A DNA stretch of 64,000 bases, from contig NC_073746.1 in the NCBI RefSeq assembly GCF_029784135.1, positions 91,276,564 to 91,340,563 on the forward strand. Direction: 5' to 3'. Source of the stretch: Toxorhynchites rutilus septentrionalis (lineage: Eukaryota; Arthropoda; Insecta; Diptera; Culicidae). Shown one piece after another: positions 35,494-46,982 of the stretch (the stretch's first letter is position 1; every line of letters begins with the position of its first letter). The position numbers were made by a program, and so were the translations under genes. A model generated the notes under the pieces. The model ran no database searches. It had not been told where the DNA came from and worked only from the letters and a program-made list of their open reading frames with translations.

Positions 35494-35820
35494 CTAGATA
35501 TCGACTTCGCCTCCTACCCTGTTTTCAGCTTCTTCCTCGTCTTCATCGGCATCTCCTTCATATTTTTCTACTTCATATTCGTCCTCAATCTGAGTTTCTT
35601 CATCTTCCATCTGAACTTGGTCTTCAATCTGAACATCGTCTCCACCGGCATCATGAAAAGCTTGAATCTCTTCTTCGATGTTCAATAAGTTCAGGACTTC
35701 TTCGCTTACAGCTGGTTTTCTCTTCGTTTGTTTCTTCCTCAATGTCGATACAGGGAAACTTCGATATAACGTCACTTGATACAACTTACATTTTACCTCG
35801 ATATAACGTACACATTTTGA
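35494..35820 (-). pseudogene. Acidic C-terminal fragment of a pogo/Tigger-like transposase
   Basis: The minus-strand frame reads EEVLNLLNIEEEIQAF and then a long Asp/Glu-rich tail ending GGEVDI with a TAG stop at 35494. Acidic tails at the C-terminus are usual in pogo/Tigger transposases of the Tc1/mariner superfamily. The adjoining upstream DNA (35760-35815) has two CGATATAACGT words (as read on the + strand), like the inverted-repeat sequences of that group. The DDE catalytic core is not present here. The assignment is probable rather than certain. Confidence 0.45.
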
Positions 35821-35984
35821 AAGTCCAAAGGAATATTTTTTTTAATAGTGTTTTTCGGAAAGAACAATAAATTATCTGTATTTTGATACTGAAGCTTTTT
35901 GTGTACCTTTAGCCAATCCCAAATACACCTGGATGGTTGCTCTAGAACATTATCAATTCAATTAATTGGCAAGTCATTTTTTTA

Positions 35985-36275
35985 ATTAAAAATTTTCTGC
36001 AATTATAGTATTTTTTCAAAAAAGACCAGGTGATTGGCTTTAATTTGATATATCGATCATTTGAATCGGTTTAGTAGTTCAAAAGTTATGAATTTTTGAA
36101 AAAAGTCATTTTTGGAAAAAAAAAAAAAAAGAGAAAAAAGTTGATTTTTCGGATAACCCTAAAATGGAAATGGTCACCCTACTGAAAAAATAACAAAATA
36201 CGGGTCTAATGTTCTGCGATAAAGAACAAAACTAGCACTTTTCACGAAAATCTGAGAACCACTATGTCGATTTGG
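35985..36275 (+). repeat. Single-arm copy of foldback family 2
   Basis: Homologous in the same orientation to the right arm at 1635-1910: TTTTTTCAAAAAAGACC, AGTTCAAAAGTTATGAATTT, CCTAAAATGGAAATGG and AAATCTGAGAACCAC all occur in the same order. Confidence 0.75.
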
Positions 36276-36291
36276 CATGGAATGGCTGATT

Positions 36292-36822
36292 TTGGGTTAA
36301 TATTGAGAAAAACTCCAAAATGGGGGATTTCGGGTGAAAAACTGAAGGGCTGAGTGATAAAAGACACTTTGAGGAACACTTTCATTAAAAAAGTTTCGCG
36401 GGGAAATGCGGGGCAAGTTTTACAAAGTCCATCCGAAGCAGAATTAAACTTCCAAAATAGTACTTACTTTGTGTGGAGTTAACACATAATACAACCAACT
36501 GAATTTTGAAACTGACAACAAACGCTAATTATCCGTTAAAAATACTTCAAGAAACATAATGAGCCAAAAAAAAATCGTTCAAAAACTTTACTAGAACACA
36601 TATTAGAAAAACACACGCGAAATAGTGGCACCGGTGAGCATGCGAAACTGGTATCTTTGCGCGTTGCCAGAGCAATGATGCGCGCGCGGAATGGGGTGAA
36701 ACACGTGATCCTAGATGCCTTGAACATCCTAGAATAAGGAACTGTAGGATTTTTTTGTTTTTATGCAACTTCATTTTTTGGGTTTTGGCCGCTTGAATTT
36801 TCTTAGGGACCACTGTGCGCCG
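36292..36822 (+). mobile_element. G-family element, copy 1 (3' part)
   Basis: Homologous at about 85% by eye to 57145-57619. Shared landmarks are TTAATATTGAGAAAAA, AAATGCGGG, CACACGCGAAATAGTGGCAC, GCATGCGAAACTGGTATCTT and CACGTGATCCTAGATGCCT, ending with GGCCGC and CCACTGTGCG. It carries no ORF of note. The left portion of the element is missing compared with copy 2. Confidence 0.78.
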
Positions 36823-36829
36823 GGGCTGA

Positions 36830-37770
36830 TCCTGGCGACCGATCAACAATGAGATGAGTTGCGGATTAGAGAAACGATTGGAGAAATATATTATACCCAT
36901 CCTCACCTTCTCACCCCTTCCTCCGTAAATCAAATCTTTGTACATCGATTTGAGTGGTATGACGCTGAGAAATTAATCTTCATGTTTGAAGGGCGCTTGA
37001 TTAGAAATTTCGATCATAATGATTCTAGCTCCAAACGGCCATTGTTGGGTCATCCGAGATAGACCCGGTGCGTACGAAATGAATTCCATAATTAATCGAT
37101 CTGTTGCACCCGGGGAGAATGCCCCCTCACTTATCAAAAGTTTATGGTGCGGCCGGATCTCGCGTTACCGCTGCTGCCAAAAGCGGGATTGAAAAATATT
37201 TGTTGTTTTCATTTTCCCCCTTTTGCCGTACCTCATCTGGTCGCGCGGAGAATTGAGTGTTCAAACGATCGCGCGCAGAAGCCATTAGCGGGTAATTAGT
37301 GAGGGGAAAAAATAATCTAGCGCGTTCATAATGTCGTACTGCTCGGAAGGCAGTCGCTGTTTAGTAGGTAAACCAAATTCGATCTTATAATACACATCGA
37401 ATGTCTGTCCGTCGTGGAAGGTAACACTGAGGACAACGCTGGGGTTTTGCATTACGAAATTTGGTGCGATTGGTGTGAGGCGCTATGAGGTCAGCAGATT
37501 GCGGTGCTCCAGGGCCAACCAATTCTAGCGCACGATGCGATGCGAATTATTATTGGTCAAGCAATTGAAACAAAATGTTCTGAATGGGGACTTTAATGGT
37601 CAGCAAAACATCAGAATTTTGCGGGAAAGAAAATGATGCGTGCAGTTTAACGCCAGTTTTAGCTCCCGATCGGATCATGTTTGTTGATGTTCAATCAAGC
37701 ACAGCTAACGCCGTAGGTCAATTGGAATTACAGTTGGAAATACAGCAATAATTGCGGTATAAGGTGTTTC
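36830..37770. other. GC-richer, apparently single-copy region without a recognisable gene
   Basis: No repeat and no domain were recognised. It contains homeodomain-type AT-rich cores (TAATTAGTGAG at 37295, CATAATTAATCG at 37088), compatible with, but not proof of, a regulatory module. Confidence 0.35.
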
Positions 37771-38116
37771 AGATCAATAATGTTTATTATTATTGGAAAT
37801 TATGCATATCGAGGCAACTAACTTATTACCACAAAACCAAATAGATATTGCGAGATATAGCTAACACAGCTGAAATCTAATTAGATGTTGAATACGCTCT
37901 GCTACCATTTTTGGTGGGTCCTACAAAGTTAATGGAAATTAGCACTGGTACACGCGAGTTTTCGAACTAGTCACTCATGAGGTATGATCACATTCAACAG
38001 AAATATGCAAGACTCAGTTAGATTCTGCATCGTTAGTTGGTAATTACCTGCTGAAATTACCTGCTGAAACCAATCCAGCAGCTTACAAGCAGCATGAGTC
38101 ATTTGAAGAGCTTGAA

Positions 38117-38228
38117 CGAGATAGTTATTGTATTCTACACTATATACTTCAATTCAACCGACTTCTTACATATCTCCTGAAACTCAGAGAAAATTAGTGG
38201 TTCTATAGTTGTGAAACGCAGTGTATGA
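38117..38228 (+). repeat. Dispersed 110-bp repeat K, copy 1
   Basis: About 90% identical in the same orientation to 53144-53254: TAGTTATTGTATTC, CACTATATACTTCAATTC, TTCTTACATATC and TTAGTGGTTCTATAGTTGTG are shared in order. Confidence 0.8.
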
Positions 38229-38239
38229 TTTTTTTTGGT

Positions 38240-39005
38240 GCAAATCGGTTGCGTGACTTATGCGCCACCTTGTATATACATTTTTTTTATTCGTATTGAA
38301 TTTAGTGTCAATGTACACTTGCGCAAAGTAAAGATTAACGGATAATCAGGTATATGTACTAATCATCATATTCTCCAAATCTTCGACAAACAGCTATGAT
38401 GATGGGCGGTTTTACGTTTTGCTCATGCGATCGAGCGATAAAAAAATCGATTCTTTAGCTTTCTTTTTATTTCCTTTAAAACTTTCATATTTATTTTATC
38501 CATACAACATACTTACCAAAATGCTTAGCATACAAAATACTTACCAAAACTTTACTGTTGGTTAATTGAGTAAACTTGACATCATTTTCTCATCAATAAA
38601 TATACATAATTCACTAAATATCAAGTGTAATTAATAATTATTAATACAAATTACAACAATAACAGTTTCTACTACAATATATCTTATTATTACAACAAGT
38701 TACAAAAAAACGTTTTTTTACCTTTCCCGATTTAAAAAAAAAAGGAAAATTTTGAAAAAATATAATTTATTATTGGCTCATGTGACAGTATGCATCCCAC
38801 AGATTGCTAAAAAATTCGACATAAATCGGTTCATGGGATTTTTGAAAAGTTCTTTCTAGGGTATATTCTTGAATACCTAAACTTCAGAAATATGAAGAAA
38901 AATGTTTTTTGATTTTTTTCAAATTTTTAGACTAGTGTACTGCCTTGATTCAAAGAAACATAATATTTTTTTTTGGTTTTGATATTTATTGTTTGGTGAT
39001 CTTTT
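38240..39005. other. AT-rich region without recognisable features
   Basis: Only homopolymer runs and short AT-rich words were seen. No ORF or repeat boundary was recognised. Confidence 0.45.
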
Positions 39006-39007
39006 TT

Positions 39008-40320
39008 TTGACGTAGGATTACGTCTTTCGGGAACATATTGGGGTACAAATTGAGAATCGAAAATCGAGCACATCGTGAAAATTGTCCAATCTCAAACGC
39101 TTATTGCTCAGTCATTTCATGATGGATTGATGAAATTTTTGCGTCAATCGATATCGGCATTCCATGACAATTTTTTATATTGAAGAAAATAATATATGTC
39201 ATGAAAGTAACTATCGAAAAATTGAAAAATCTCAACCCCTATCCTAACGGAAATACCCACTTCTGATTGGTCGAAATTGTCCGGGGGGAAATCGGCATTG
39301 CAAATACATGAAAGTAGGGGGAGCTTTTATTTCTACCGAAATGTGTTCCCTAACAGAGACATCAAAACCTTGCATTCTGGGGGAAATCGACATTGCAAAT
39401 ACATGAAAGTATGGGGAACTTTTGCTTCCACCGAAATGTGTTCCCTAACAGAGATATCAAAACCAAGCTGCCTGGGGGAATTCGGCATTGCAAATACATG
39501 AAAGTAGGGGAAGCTTTTGTTCGTACCGAAAAGTATTCCCTAACAGAAACATCAAAACCATGCTACCTGGGGGAAATCGACATTGCAAATACATGAAAGT
39601 AGGGGGAACTTTTGAATATATGAAACGATTTATTTCAAAGATGTGTTCCCACTCGAGAACGGGTCGTTTGGTCCAAGCTGTCTGTTTTATTGTGTTCATT
39701 TTCACCCAAGGAAAGTTTTTACGGCGAGAAAAATTGAAAAAAATGGAGAAACATTAAAAAGTGATTGCTTTACATATTAGGTGTTAATGGTCCGATTAAA
39801 AATCGCATTGGGTTGAATAAACACTCAGAAAGTGAAAATTATAAAAGAAAATTACTTTTTCCATTTGAAATATGTTTTCTCTATATTAATGTAACATGTT
39901 TTTACTGATGAAAAAAATTGATAATTGTAATAAAACAGATTGTAAATGAAATCTTATATTTCATTGGTGAGTTTTATTTTCTTCATTTCATCCACACATA
40001 ACTCAGGAGGCATCTCGTCTAGGATCACAGAGGGCGGTTTTCATCATATCTCGTTCCACTTCGGTATATTTTATCTGATACGCACTATCCAACGACTGTT
40101 TACCATCCTTCTGTCATCATCACTCGGTAAACACTGGTGGAGTTAACAAACAATACCCAACAACTAAAAAACGGCCCTTTTCAGGAGGCCACCAAATCAT
40201 TATATAAGATTTCAACTATGTAATTCTTCAAACATATTTAAAATCAACAGATAGCCTAACGGAACCCTATGCGTCAACTATGCGGTTGTGTCTCGGACAC
40301 AACCCTCCTGTGACTTTTTA
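39008..40320 (+). mobile_element. 95-bp-minisatellite element, copy B
   Basis: The left end TTGACGTAGGATTACGTCTT (39008) is followed by TCGGGAACATATTGGGGTAC and GTGAAAATTGTCCAAT. A tandem array lies in the middle. The right part carries AAACGGCCCTTTT, TCGTTCCACTTCGGTATATT, CATCACTCGGTAAACAC and the end block GCGTCAACTATGCGG plus GTCTCGGACACAACCC. Copies A and C share this order. No transposase is present. The GACGTAGGATT tip and its inverse near the right end suggest a DNA transposon derivative. Confidence 0.72.
39275..39612 (+). repeat. 95-bp tandem repeat, about 3.5 units
   Basis: Same unit as 8147-8497 in the opposite orientation (GGCATTGCAAATACATGAAA, GAGACATCAAAACC). The short overlapping open frames here come from the repeat. 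Confidence 0.85.
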
Positions 40321-40799
40321 AATATGTGATCATATGGTAGACATATTAAGCTGATCATATTGTTTTCGAAATTGCAGCATGTGTACCTGCAGAAATATTT
40401 GTGCAGTAGCTTTGAATATTTAATTTTCATACATAGCTTCTTTTTTCAAATTGAAACTAAAACAAGAAAGTTCACTGATATAAACACTTAAAGAATTGAA
40501 TGAAATTTTTATTTGCATTACTTATAAAATGAACTAACTTTGTTCTGATAGTGGGATCTTTCAAATATTTTCTTCAGTTCCGCTTTCAAATTTTAAATTA
40601 TTCTCATTTTGAGTCTATATTTAACTTATTGTCGCTGATATTTAAACATTTCTTTTCAAGGAATAAAGGTTTCAATTTCATTCAAGAATACATCCACACA
40701 TATCAGCTCACTAGTTGTATCTTTGTCCCCATTGTTTCTCTATAATGATATGATTATTATCATCCCGAGCCGTTGTTCTGGAGTATAGCATGGAGATTC

Positions 40800-40955
40800 C
40801 TTGGCACTCTGAACGAAGTCTTGGACACATTCAACTTGTTGGCCACATCCGTGACCGGAGCATTGGGATTCCGATTAAATGTTTTCACGACATTGTGAAT
40901 TTTCTAGGTTTTTGCGCAAAATCAATTCACGACGTTGCTTTTCGTGTGACGCCAT
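40800..40955 (-). pseudogene. N-terminal relic of a Tc1/mariner (ITmD37E-like) transposase
   Basis: ATG at 40955 starts MASHEKQRRELILRKNLEN, the type of start seen in this transposase group. After a frame disruption it continues as NPNAPVTDVANKLNVSKTS, the first helix-turn-helix. Homology fades near 40800. Only the DNA-binding N-terminus remains; there is no catalytic domain. Confidence 0.55.
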
Positions 40956-41989
40956 GTTTTTATAATTTTCGAAAACTGATTACACTGATAAAAATACAGT
41001 GTAAACAATACACTCTAAACTACTTCTATCCAAATTTTCTATGGCTTTTTTTTTCGTGATGGTATTTGATGTAGGACACCTTTTGTACGTCAATCGCTTC
41101 GGAAGATTAACAGTTCTTCAGACGAGGGTAGCATATAGTACCAGAAAGATTGGAAAAGGTTGTGCCTAGCGACGGACAATCATTTCAAAAATTGGAATCA
41201 AGCCAATGAAATGCATTCTGAACAATCTAGGATAGTCGAGCGGAGGTTTTCCAGATGAATATTACACAATCAAACTATTTGTATTTATTTTAAATTGGAC
41301 CTCAAAATAGGAAATCTGTTGTACGAGAAACTTTTATTTTTCGTTTCTTAAGTGTCGCCTGGAAGAGTTGGGGATTTCTTGTATGTTTATTTTCGCACCC
41401 ATCATGTTGTTCTTATTTACACTTTTCGCTCTGATTTCAAAGCGTGGTTTATGAAAAACATAGGATCAGTTTAAATATATTTTAGGAGAATGACTCTGCA
41501 AAATCGGTTTTCTCATTATCATCTCTATACTCGCTCTCAATTTGCCGCGGAATACACACATGAAATACATGGGAAGATACGCTTGTTATACGTAACTGAA
41601 CAAGTGATTGGTATTGACGTTGTGAGTCTACTACATAATAATTCTCGGAAGCAGAGCAGAGATCGAACATAGCACAACCTCAAGGCAACTATAAAGTGTT
41701 TCAGGCATGATAATTATGCGGCTATGAAAGGACAACCATTCACATCAATTAATAGCAGTACCTCAAACTGCTCTGTCTACAACCTCCATGGCTAATTCGA
41801 ACATCTCACTATTGAACAAACAAGGCAACATCAAGGCATTCTCTGCCCTGTTGGGCCAAGTCGAAAAACAATCCAGCCACACTTAGTCACAAGTCAGCAT
41901 TATTATTTTCATCATATTTACTCCAACTAATAACATCACAAGCTATACATACTTCATTCCATCAGACAATCACGCGCGCGCAAAGTCGC

Positions 41990-44000
41990 TCTCGTTCGTG
42001 CATTTCCGCGCCATACTGATTAAACGGCAACTTTTTGCGAGCTTATTTAGAATATCATATTTCATGCCTCTTCGCAAATGACCACCGGCGAGACCCGTGT
42101 CGGGTTGACGACGGCTCCTCTCCGGGTGCCCCAAACCGGTCATCCAGCAACTGAGCATAATAAGAATTTGCACACTCTTGTTGGAGGCGATTTGTGTGCT
42201 GATCCGAGAGATAGGAGCCCAGCTTGAATTAAGGCTGGCTGACACGGTTGGTTTTTGTGCAAATTTGGGAAATGGTGGAAGAAGAGATAGGATTACCATG
42301 CTGCTTTGGAGAAATGAGAGAAAGGAACCAATTTATCATCGCTATCTTCTCAGATCCCGCGCAGAAGTGCCCGAAAAAAAACCCAGGCTAATTTTTGGTC
42401 AAAGAGTCCCGCAGAGTTATGTGCGTTGCGTTATCTTGAATTCACCAGTGAACAGCGGAAATCAGTCGCATCGAATGATTTACAATTTGTATCGATTGTT
42501 GTGCTGTGGCCCCATAACCACTTAGCAAAGCAAAGTCAGCTCATTGGTGTCGCGAAGGCGCACACATAATTGCCAGGTAAGCAGCGCTCCGCTGTCATCG
42601 GCAGTTTCATAACATCCGACAGAGCTTGTTGTTATTAAAATATTTTTTGTTTCTTCGGAAATCGATTCGCTGACACGTGAAACTCGAGGCGCGTTCCAAC
42701 GCGTAGCGTTGATTTTTGCTCTGATCGAATATTTGTGCATCCATCCGCAAACAAGTTTCTGTCCAGCAACATAACTGCTGTCAGGTCTAACGAATCCTTC
42801 CCTTCTGGACGGCATATTTTCTCTCGCTGTTCGTTCGTTTCTTATTAATCTTAAGCAAGTGTTTATTTTACAGCACGCTCCGGCTCCTAATTGCCAACGC
42901 CTTGACACTCATTCGGCTCTGCCGCAGCAGCACCAAGAAAAGACACAAACGAACTCCAACTCCATTTGGTTTCCCGCCATATTCCCACCTGTACGCTCTC
43001 GTTTCCATGGTTCTCCACCCCATCATCCATGCAAAAGCCATATAATTTTATTGGAACCCTCACTCGAGTTTCTATAGTGTTTTTTTTCTTTCTGGTGCTC
43101 TCCATCGGAATTCAGAATTGTTTGCTTTTACTGCGGCTCATGACGGCATTGGTGAAATTTGCATCTTTTACAATCTCCTCCAGTGCCATAAAATCACCTG
43201 TTTTGTATGCTTCCAAAATTTCACTGCAAAACGGTGCTTCTAATTGCACTACTACCTGATGATGCCGCTGCTGCAGGAGAAATAACAGCAGCAGCGGGGG
43301 GGGAAACAATTCGGATACACAATGTGTTTGAGTGGAAAAATACCCCCGACAAAAGAGCATCTGTTATCTGTGCTATCAAGAGGAGGGCGTGGGGTATAAA
43401 AAATATGTCATTAATTACCACAGCCCGGCTCGAGCCAGAAAAAAATGTACAAAATTATTACCGCTCATTTAGTATTCTCCCCGAAAATAGAGAGATTAAC
43501 CTAATAACTGTATTAGTTTCGTTCGATCGACAGAGCCGCGCAGAATTGCCGTCAACATTGTGTTGTTATTGGTTGTTGGCGCAAGGTTCAAATTAAACGA
43601 GCGGGCGATCAACTTTCTAATTTTGTTTTTTTTCCAATGTCGACTGAACTCATTAATCACTGCTCGAGCAATAAAACTAATGTGTCTATTTTGTTTAATT
43701 TCTTTTTTTTCTTTCTTTACAGGTAAGCGGTCGTTACAATATATGTACTTCGAAAGCAATTGCTGTTGCATTGCTTCATTGGATCTCTGAATGTTTGACA
43801 TTCCAGTGGCGGAGCGCGGCTTGTGTAAGTGTTCTTCGTCACTAGCGCCAACAGCGCGCGCTGAACGACGGCGACTGTTCTAGATTTGCGCATTTTATCA
43901 TATCCGATAGAAGCTGAAAGCATGGTTTTATGATAACCCTCGTAATACCCTCGAACGTGAGGTAAGGCAGATCGGTTGAAATGAACGTCGAGAGTACCTT
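41990..44000. other. GC-richer, apparently single-copy region with splice-like signals
   Basis: No repeat from elsewhere in the window and no known protein domain were recognised. A 3' splice-site-like TTTATTTTACAG ends at 42873 and a donor-like CCAG/GTAAGC lies at 42574-42581. The strongest signal, a zero-length-exon splice junction at 43722/43723, is listed separately. A short CAG-type stretch lies near 43266-43297. Confidence 0.4.
43675..43730 (+). promoter_or_regulatory. Candidate recursive (zero-exon) splice site
   Basis: A branchpoint-like ACTAATG (43677-43683) is followed by a nearly pure pyrimidine tract (43699-43718) and TTTACAG ending at 43722. GTAAGC follows immediately at 43723. 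A strong acceptor abutting a strong donor with no exon between them is the signature of recursive splice sites described in long fly introns. There is no ORF or repeat around it. If functional, it would divide a long + strand intron. Chance occurrence remains possible because only the sequence motif supports it. Confidence 0.45.
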
Positions 44001-44690
44001 TGGGAACTTAAATTTTACGAAAGACAAAAAATTGTTTCAATGTTTCTGCTGGAATAAAGAACTAAACCGTCATTGTTTTATTCCAGAAAAAATATTAGAA
44101 TCATTTTTTGTCTTTTTAAAGTTGGTGATTTTTATAAAGTGGGTGAAACGGACCGTTGATAGAAGTAAGACGAACATATAAAATTCGGTTTGTTATCTCT
44201 TTCATCGTTTGTCTGTACAACAACTGAAATGTAAACAACAAGAAATGAAAAATGGAATACGAGCTGGATATCTTTTCATCACTTACTCTTCACTGTACAT
44301 TTTACTCACACTAGCAGCTGTCCGTCATACCTCATCAGTATGATTATTTGGATAATTCTTATTTTTTCATAAGCAAATGAGTTTACTTGTTTGGTAAATT
44401 CGCAACGTCGCTTCAATGTTATACTACCTACAGAAATATGCATCAAACTGCATCAACCTACATCTTCAATCACTTAGAATTTTCTGATTTTTTTTTGTTT
44501 AATTTTTTCATTTTTACTATATTAAGGTTATGTATCAATATTATGACAGAGTGCCCATCTTACCCACACTGTTCGTCATACCCACATTACCAAAATAATT
44601 AAGACAAACATTGATAGAAACTCATACTCAAACTATTCTCAATTATTTTTTCTATTGATTTTTCCTCATTGAACAATCTATACTGATGTA

Positions 44691-45604
44691 CAGGGTGGGC
44701 CATTTAAAGTGGAAGCATCTGGCAACCCCATAACTTTTGACAGAGATGTCAGATTAACAAATGTCATACCGCGTTGGAAGCGTCATTTCAGTACAATTTT
44801 AACCATGGAACAATACACACCTAAACAACGCGCTGAAATTGTTCAGCTGTACATTCAAAATAACTTCTCAATTGTGTTAACTAAACGTGCGTGGAAAAAT
44901 AAAAATAAAGTTAAAACATCGCCTGGAGACAACACTATACGTCGATTATATGCCAAATTTATATCGTCTGGTAGTGTTGGTAATGCCAGTCATCTGTCCA
45001 GACAACGACCAAGACGTTTCGACGAGAATATTGATGCCGTTCGAGCCAGTGTTGCAGAGACTCCATCGACATCGGACGCCATCGTTCGCAAGAGTTAGAC
45101 ATCTTTTTATTGCCATTTGTTCGTGAAAATGAATTGGACAATTACTGGTTCCAACAGGACGGCGCTACATGCCATACAGCGGCTGCCACGACCAAATTAT
45201 TGCGCGAAATGTTCCCCGGAAGATTAATATCGAAAAACGGCGATTATGACTGGCCACCGAGATCACCTGATTTGACGCCTCCTGACTTTTTTTATGGGGA
45301 TATTTAAAATCCAAGGTATACACTGGTAAACCAAGGACCCTGGCTGCGCTGAAAGACAATATCCGACAAGAAATTGCTGCCATATCGGCCGAAACATTGG
45401 GCAAAGTGATGGAAAATGCCGAAAAAAGGGCACATTTTGCGGTCAAGGCCAGATGCGGTCATTTACGAGATATCATAATCAAAAAGTAGTTAGAACAAAT
45501 CTCCTTGGACCAAAATAAATGAATTTAAAAAAAAAATTTTAAATTCCACTTCTTTACTTTGCTATTGCAAAAACAAATCCTTCCACTTTATATGGCCCAC
45601 CCTG
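44691..45604 (+). mobile_element. DD41D Tc1/mariner-type element with intact ends
   Basis: This 914-bp element is flanked by TA at 44689-44690 and 45605-45606. The left end CAGGGTGGGCCATTTAAAGT is mirrored over about 26 bp by the right end (45579-45604) with one or two differences. It holds a transposase gene with an internal deletion. The clean ends and target duplication suggest a fairly recent insertion that could be moved by a related active transposase. Confidence 0.92.
44805..45489 (+). pseudogene. DD41D transposase with central deletion and frameshifts
   Basis: The start ATG at 44805 lies in a good context (ACCATGG). The N-terminal HTH reads EQYTPKQRAEIVQLYIQNN and then TIRRLYAKFISSGSVGN, RPRRFDENIDAVRASVAETP. 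A deletion near 45090 removes the second HTH and the first catalytic Asp. The remainder begins FVRENELDNYWFQQDGATCH with the second Asp, and SPDLTPPDFF with the third. Between these two Asp residues I count exactly 41 residues, the spacing that defines the DD41D family. A one-base loss near 45291 shifts the frame; the C-terminus continues as LKSKVYTGKPRTLAALKDNI and ends GHLRDIIIKK at the TAG at 45487-45489. It is inactive. Confidence 0.88.
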
Positions 45605-45614
45605 TACATATGAT

Positions 45615-46090
45615 TTGTCATATGCATGTATTTAACATGATTGTTAATTTATTAAGTGGAGAGATCTCTATTCGCCATAAAGCGTTATTCATATTAAACA
45701 ATCAAACGTCATTCAGAGTTTCCTTTATTGAGAAATCATGATCAAATAAATCATAAGTTATCGGATAAATCAAATTATTAGTTGGTATGCCAAAACCAAA
45801 TCTGGATGGACAAAATTATTCATATTGGAAATTTACCTGAAAAAAAATATTTGCATAATTCATAGCTTGCGTTCAATACTTCCTGCGTAAAGATAACTTT
45901 CAATCGATTTGGCATTGATTGTACAGGCTTCTCACACCCTAAGGGCTGAGCTATTGAGTTTTGTTCAATATACACTCACTTCGAAGTGGATGGTTTCTTT
46001 GTGGTGATCATACGTGGGTGACCGGGAGTTTTGCAAAACATCTGGGCTTGATAGGATTTCGTAACCTCAGTCCGAAAGTTTGGTAAATGA
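45615..46090. other. No feature seen
   Basis: AT-rich sequence between two TA-flanked elements. Nothing was recognised. Confidence 0.5.
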
Positions 46091-46093
46091 ATA

Positions 46094-46437
46094 CAGTAGA
46101 ACCCTGATTATCCGCGAAATAGTCGGGCTAGATCAACGCGTATAACGAAAATCGCGGATAACGCAATAAAGGGCTAAAAATAAGCTGCATACACGAAAAA
46201 AAGATATTTTAGCATGAAAAACTATGTTTTATCAATACAGAAATTATTGAACTATTCACATATAAGATCGTGTACATCAGGGATCAGATAATGTGAAAGC
46301 CATGACCAAAGCAAAAGAGCAAGACTCTATCACTCACTGACAAGTTTCGGGAAGGTTTGAAGAATAACTAGGGAACTCGCACTCGCGGATAACCCGTATC
46401 GCGGATCATCCGCTCGCGAATAATCGAGGTTCTACTG
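46094..46437. mobile_element. pogo/Tigger-type MITE
   Basis: This 344-bp element is flanked by TA at 46092-46093 and 46438-46439. The left end CAGTAGAACCCTGATTATCC and the inverted right end CAGTAGAACCTCGATTATTC match closely. The tip CAGTAGAACCTCGATTAT is characteristic of pogo/Tigger elements. Further inverted motifs (CGCGGATAACG) lie inside. No protein is encoded. Confidence 0.88.
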
Positions 46438-46982
46438 TATTTAAATGAGGATTCCAAAAAAATCTGATTTTTTTATGTTTTTAAATTCAGTAGACTTCGG
46501 ATCAGTTTTGTCAGCGGTTCCAGTGAACTTTCCGGGTCCTACAAGTAGGTCTGACACATTTGACTGTTCTCCAATCTCAGCTTTTTAGTTATATCTTTTT
46601 TTTCCTGGCCATTGCAGTGTTCACCATCGCTCCCGAAGTCGTCTTCAGGATCTACTTCGTCATGTCCCCATACCGTGCGGGAAACCTATAAAAAACACAA
46701 AATAGGCTCAATTTCTGCAAAACAGCTGTATCCGATGTTAATTTTCAGTAGGTTACACCTCAGAAGGAGTCTGATTTTTTCTGGCTCATCTGCCCAACAG
46801 CGCCTCAAGGCGGGTTATGATTTTTACCGAAAAACTGTAATTTTTTGTTACCATAACAACAAAACTTGATGTCGAACGTAAAGTACTAATCAAAATAAAG
46901 TTTCCGAACAATTTTTCCACCAATGAAATATTCAAAAAGTGTGTTTGTTGTTCGTTTGGAGTGCACAACCGAAATCGAATTA

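Noticed and set aside
42178..42908. ORFs of 115 and 128 codons on opposite strands
   Set aside because: No recognisable domain, no good start context, and they are adjacent antisense frames in a GC-richer island.
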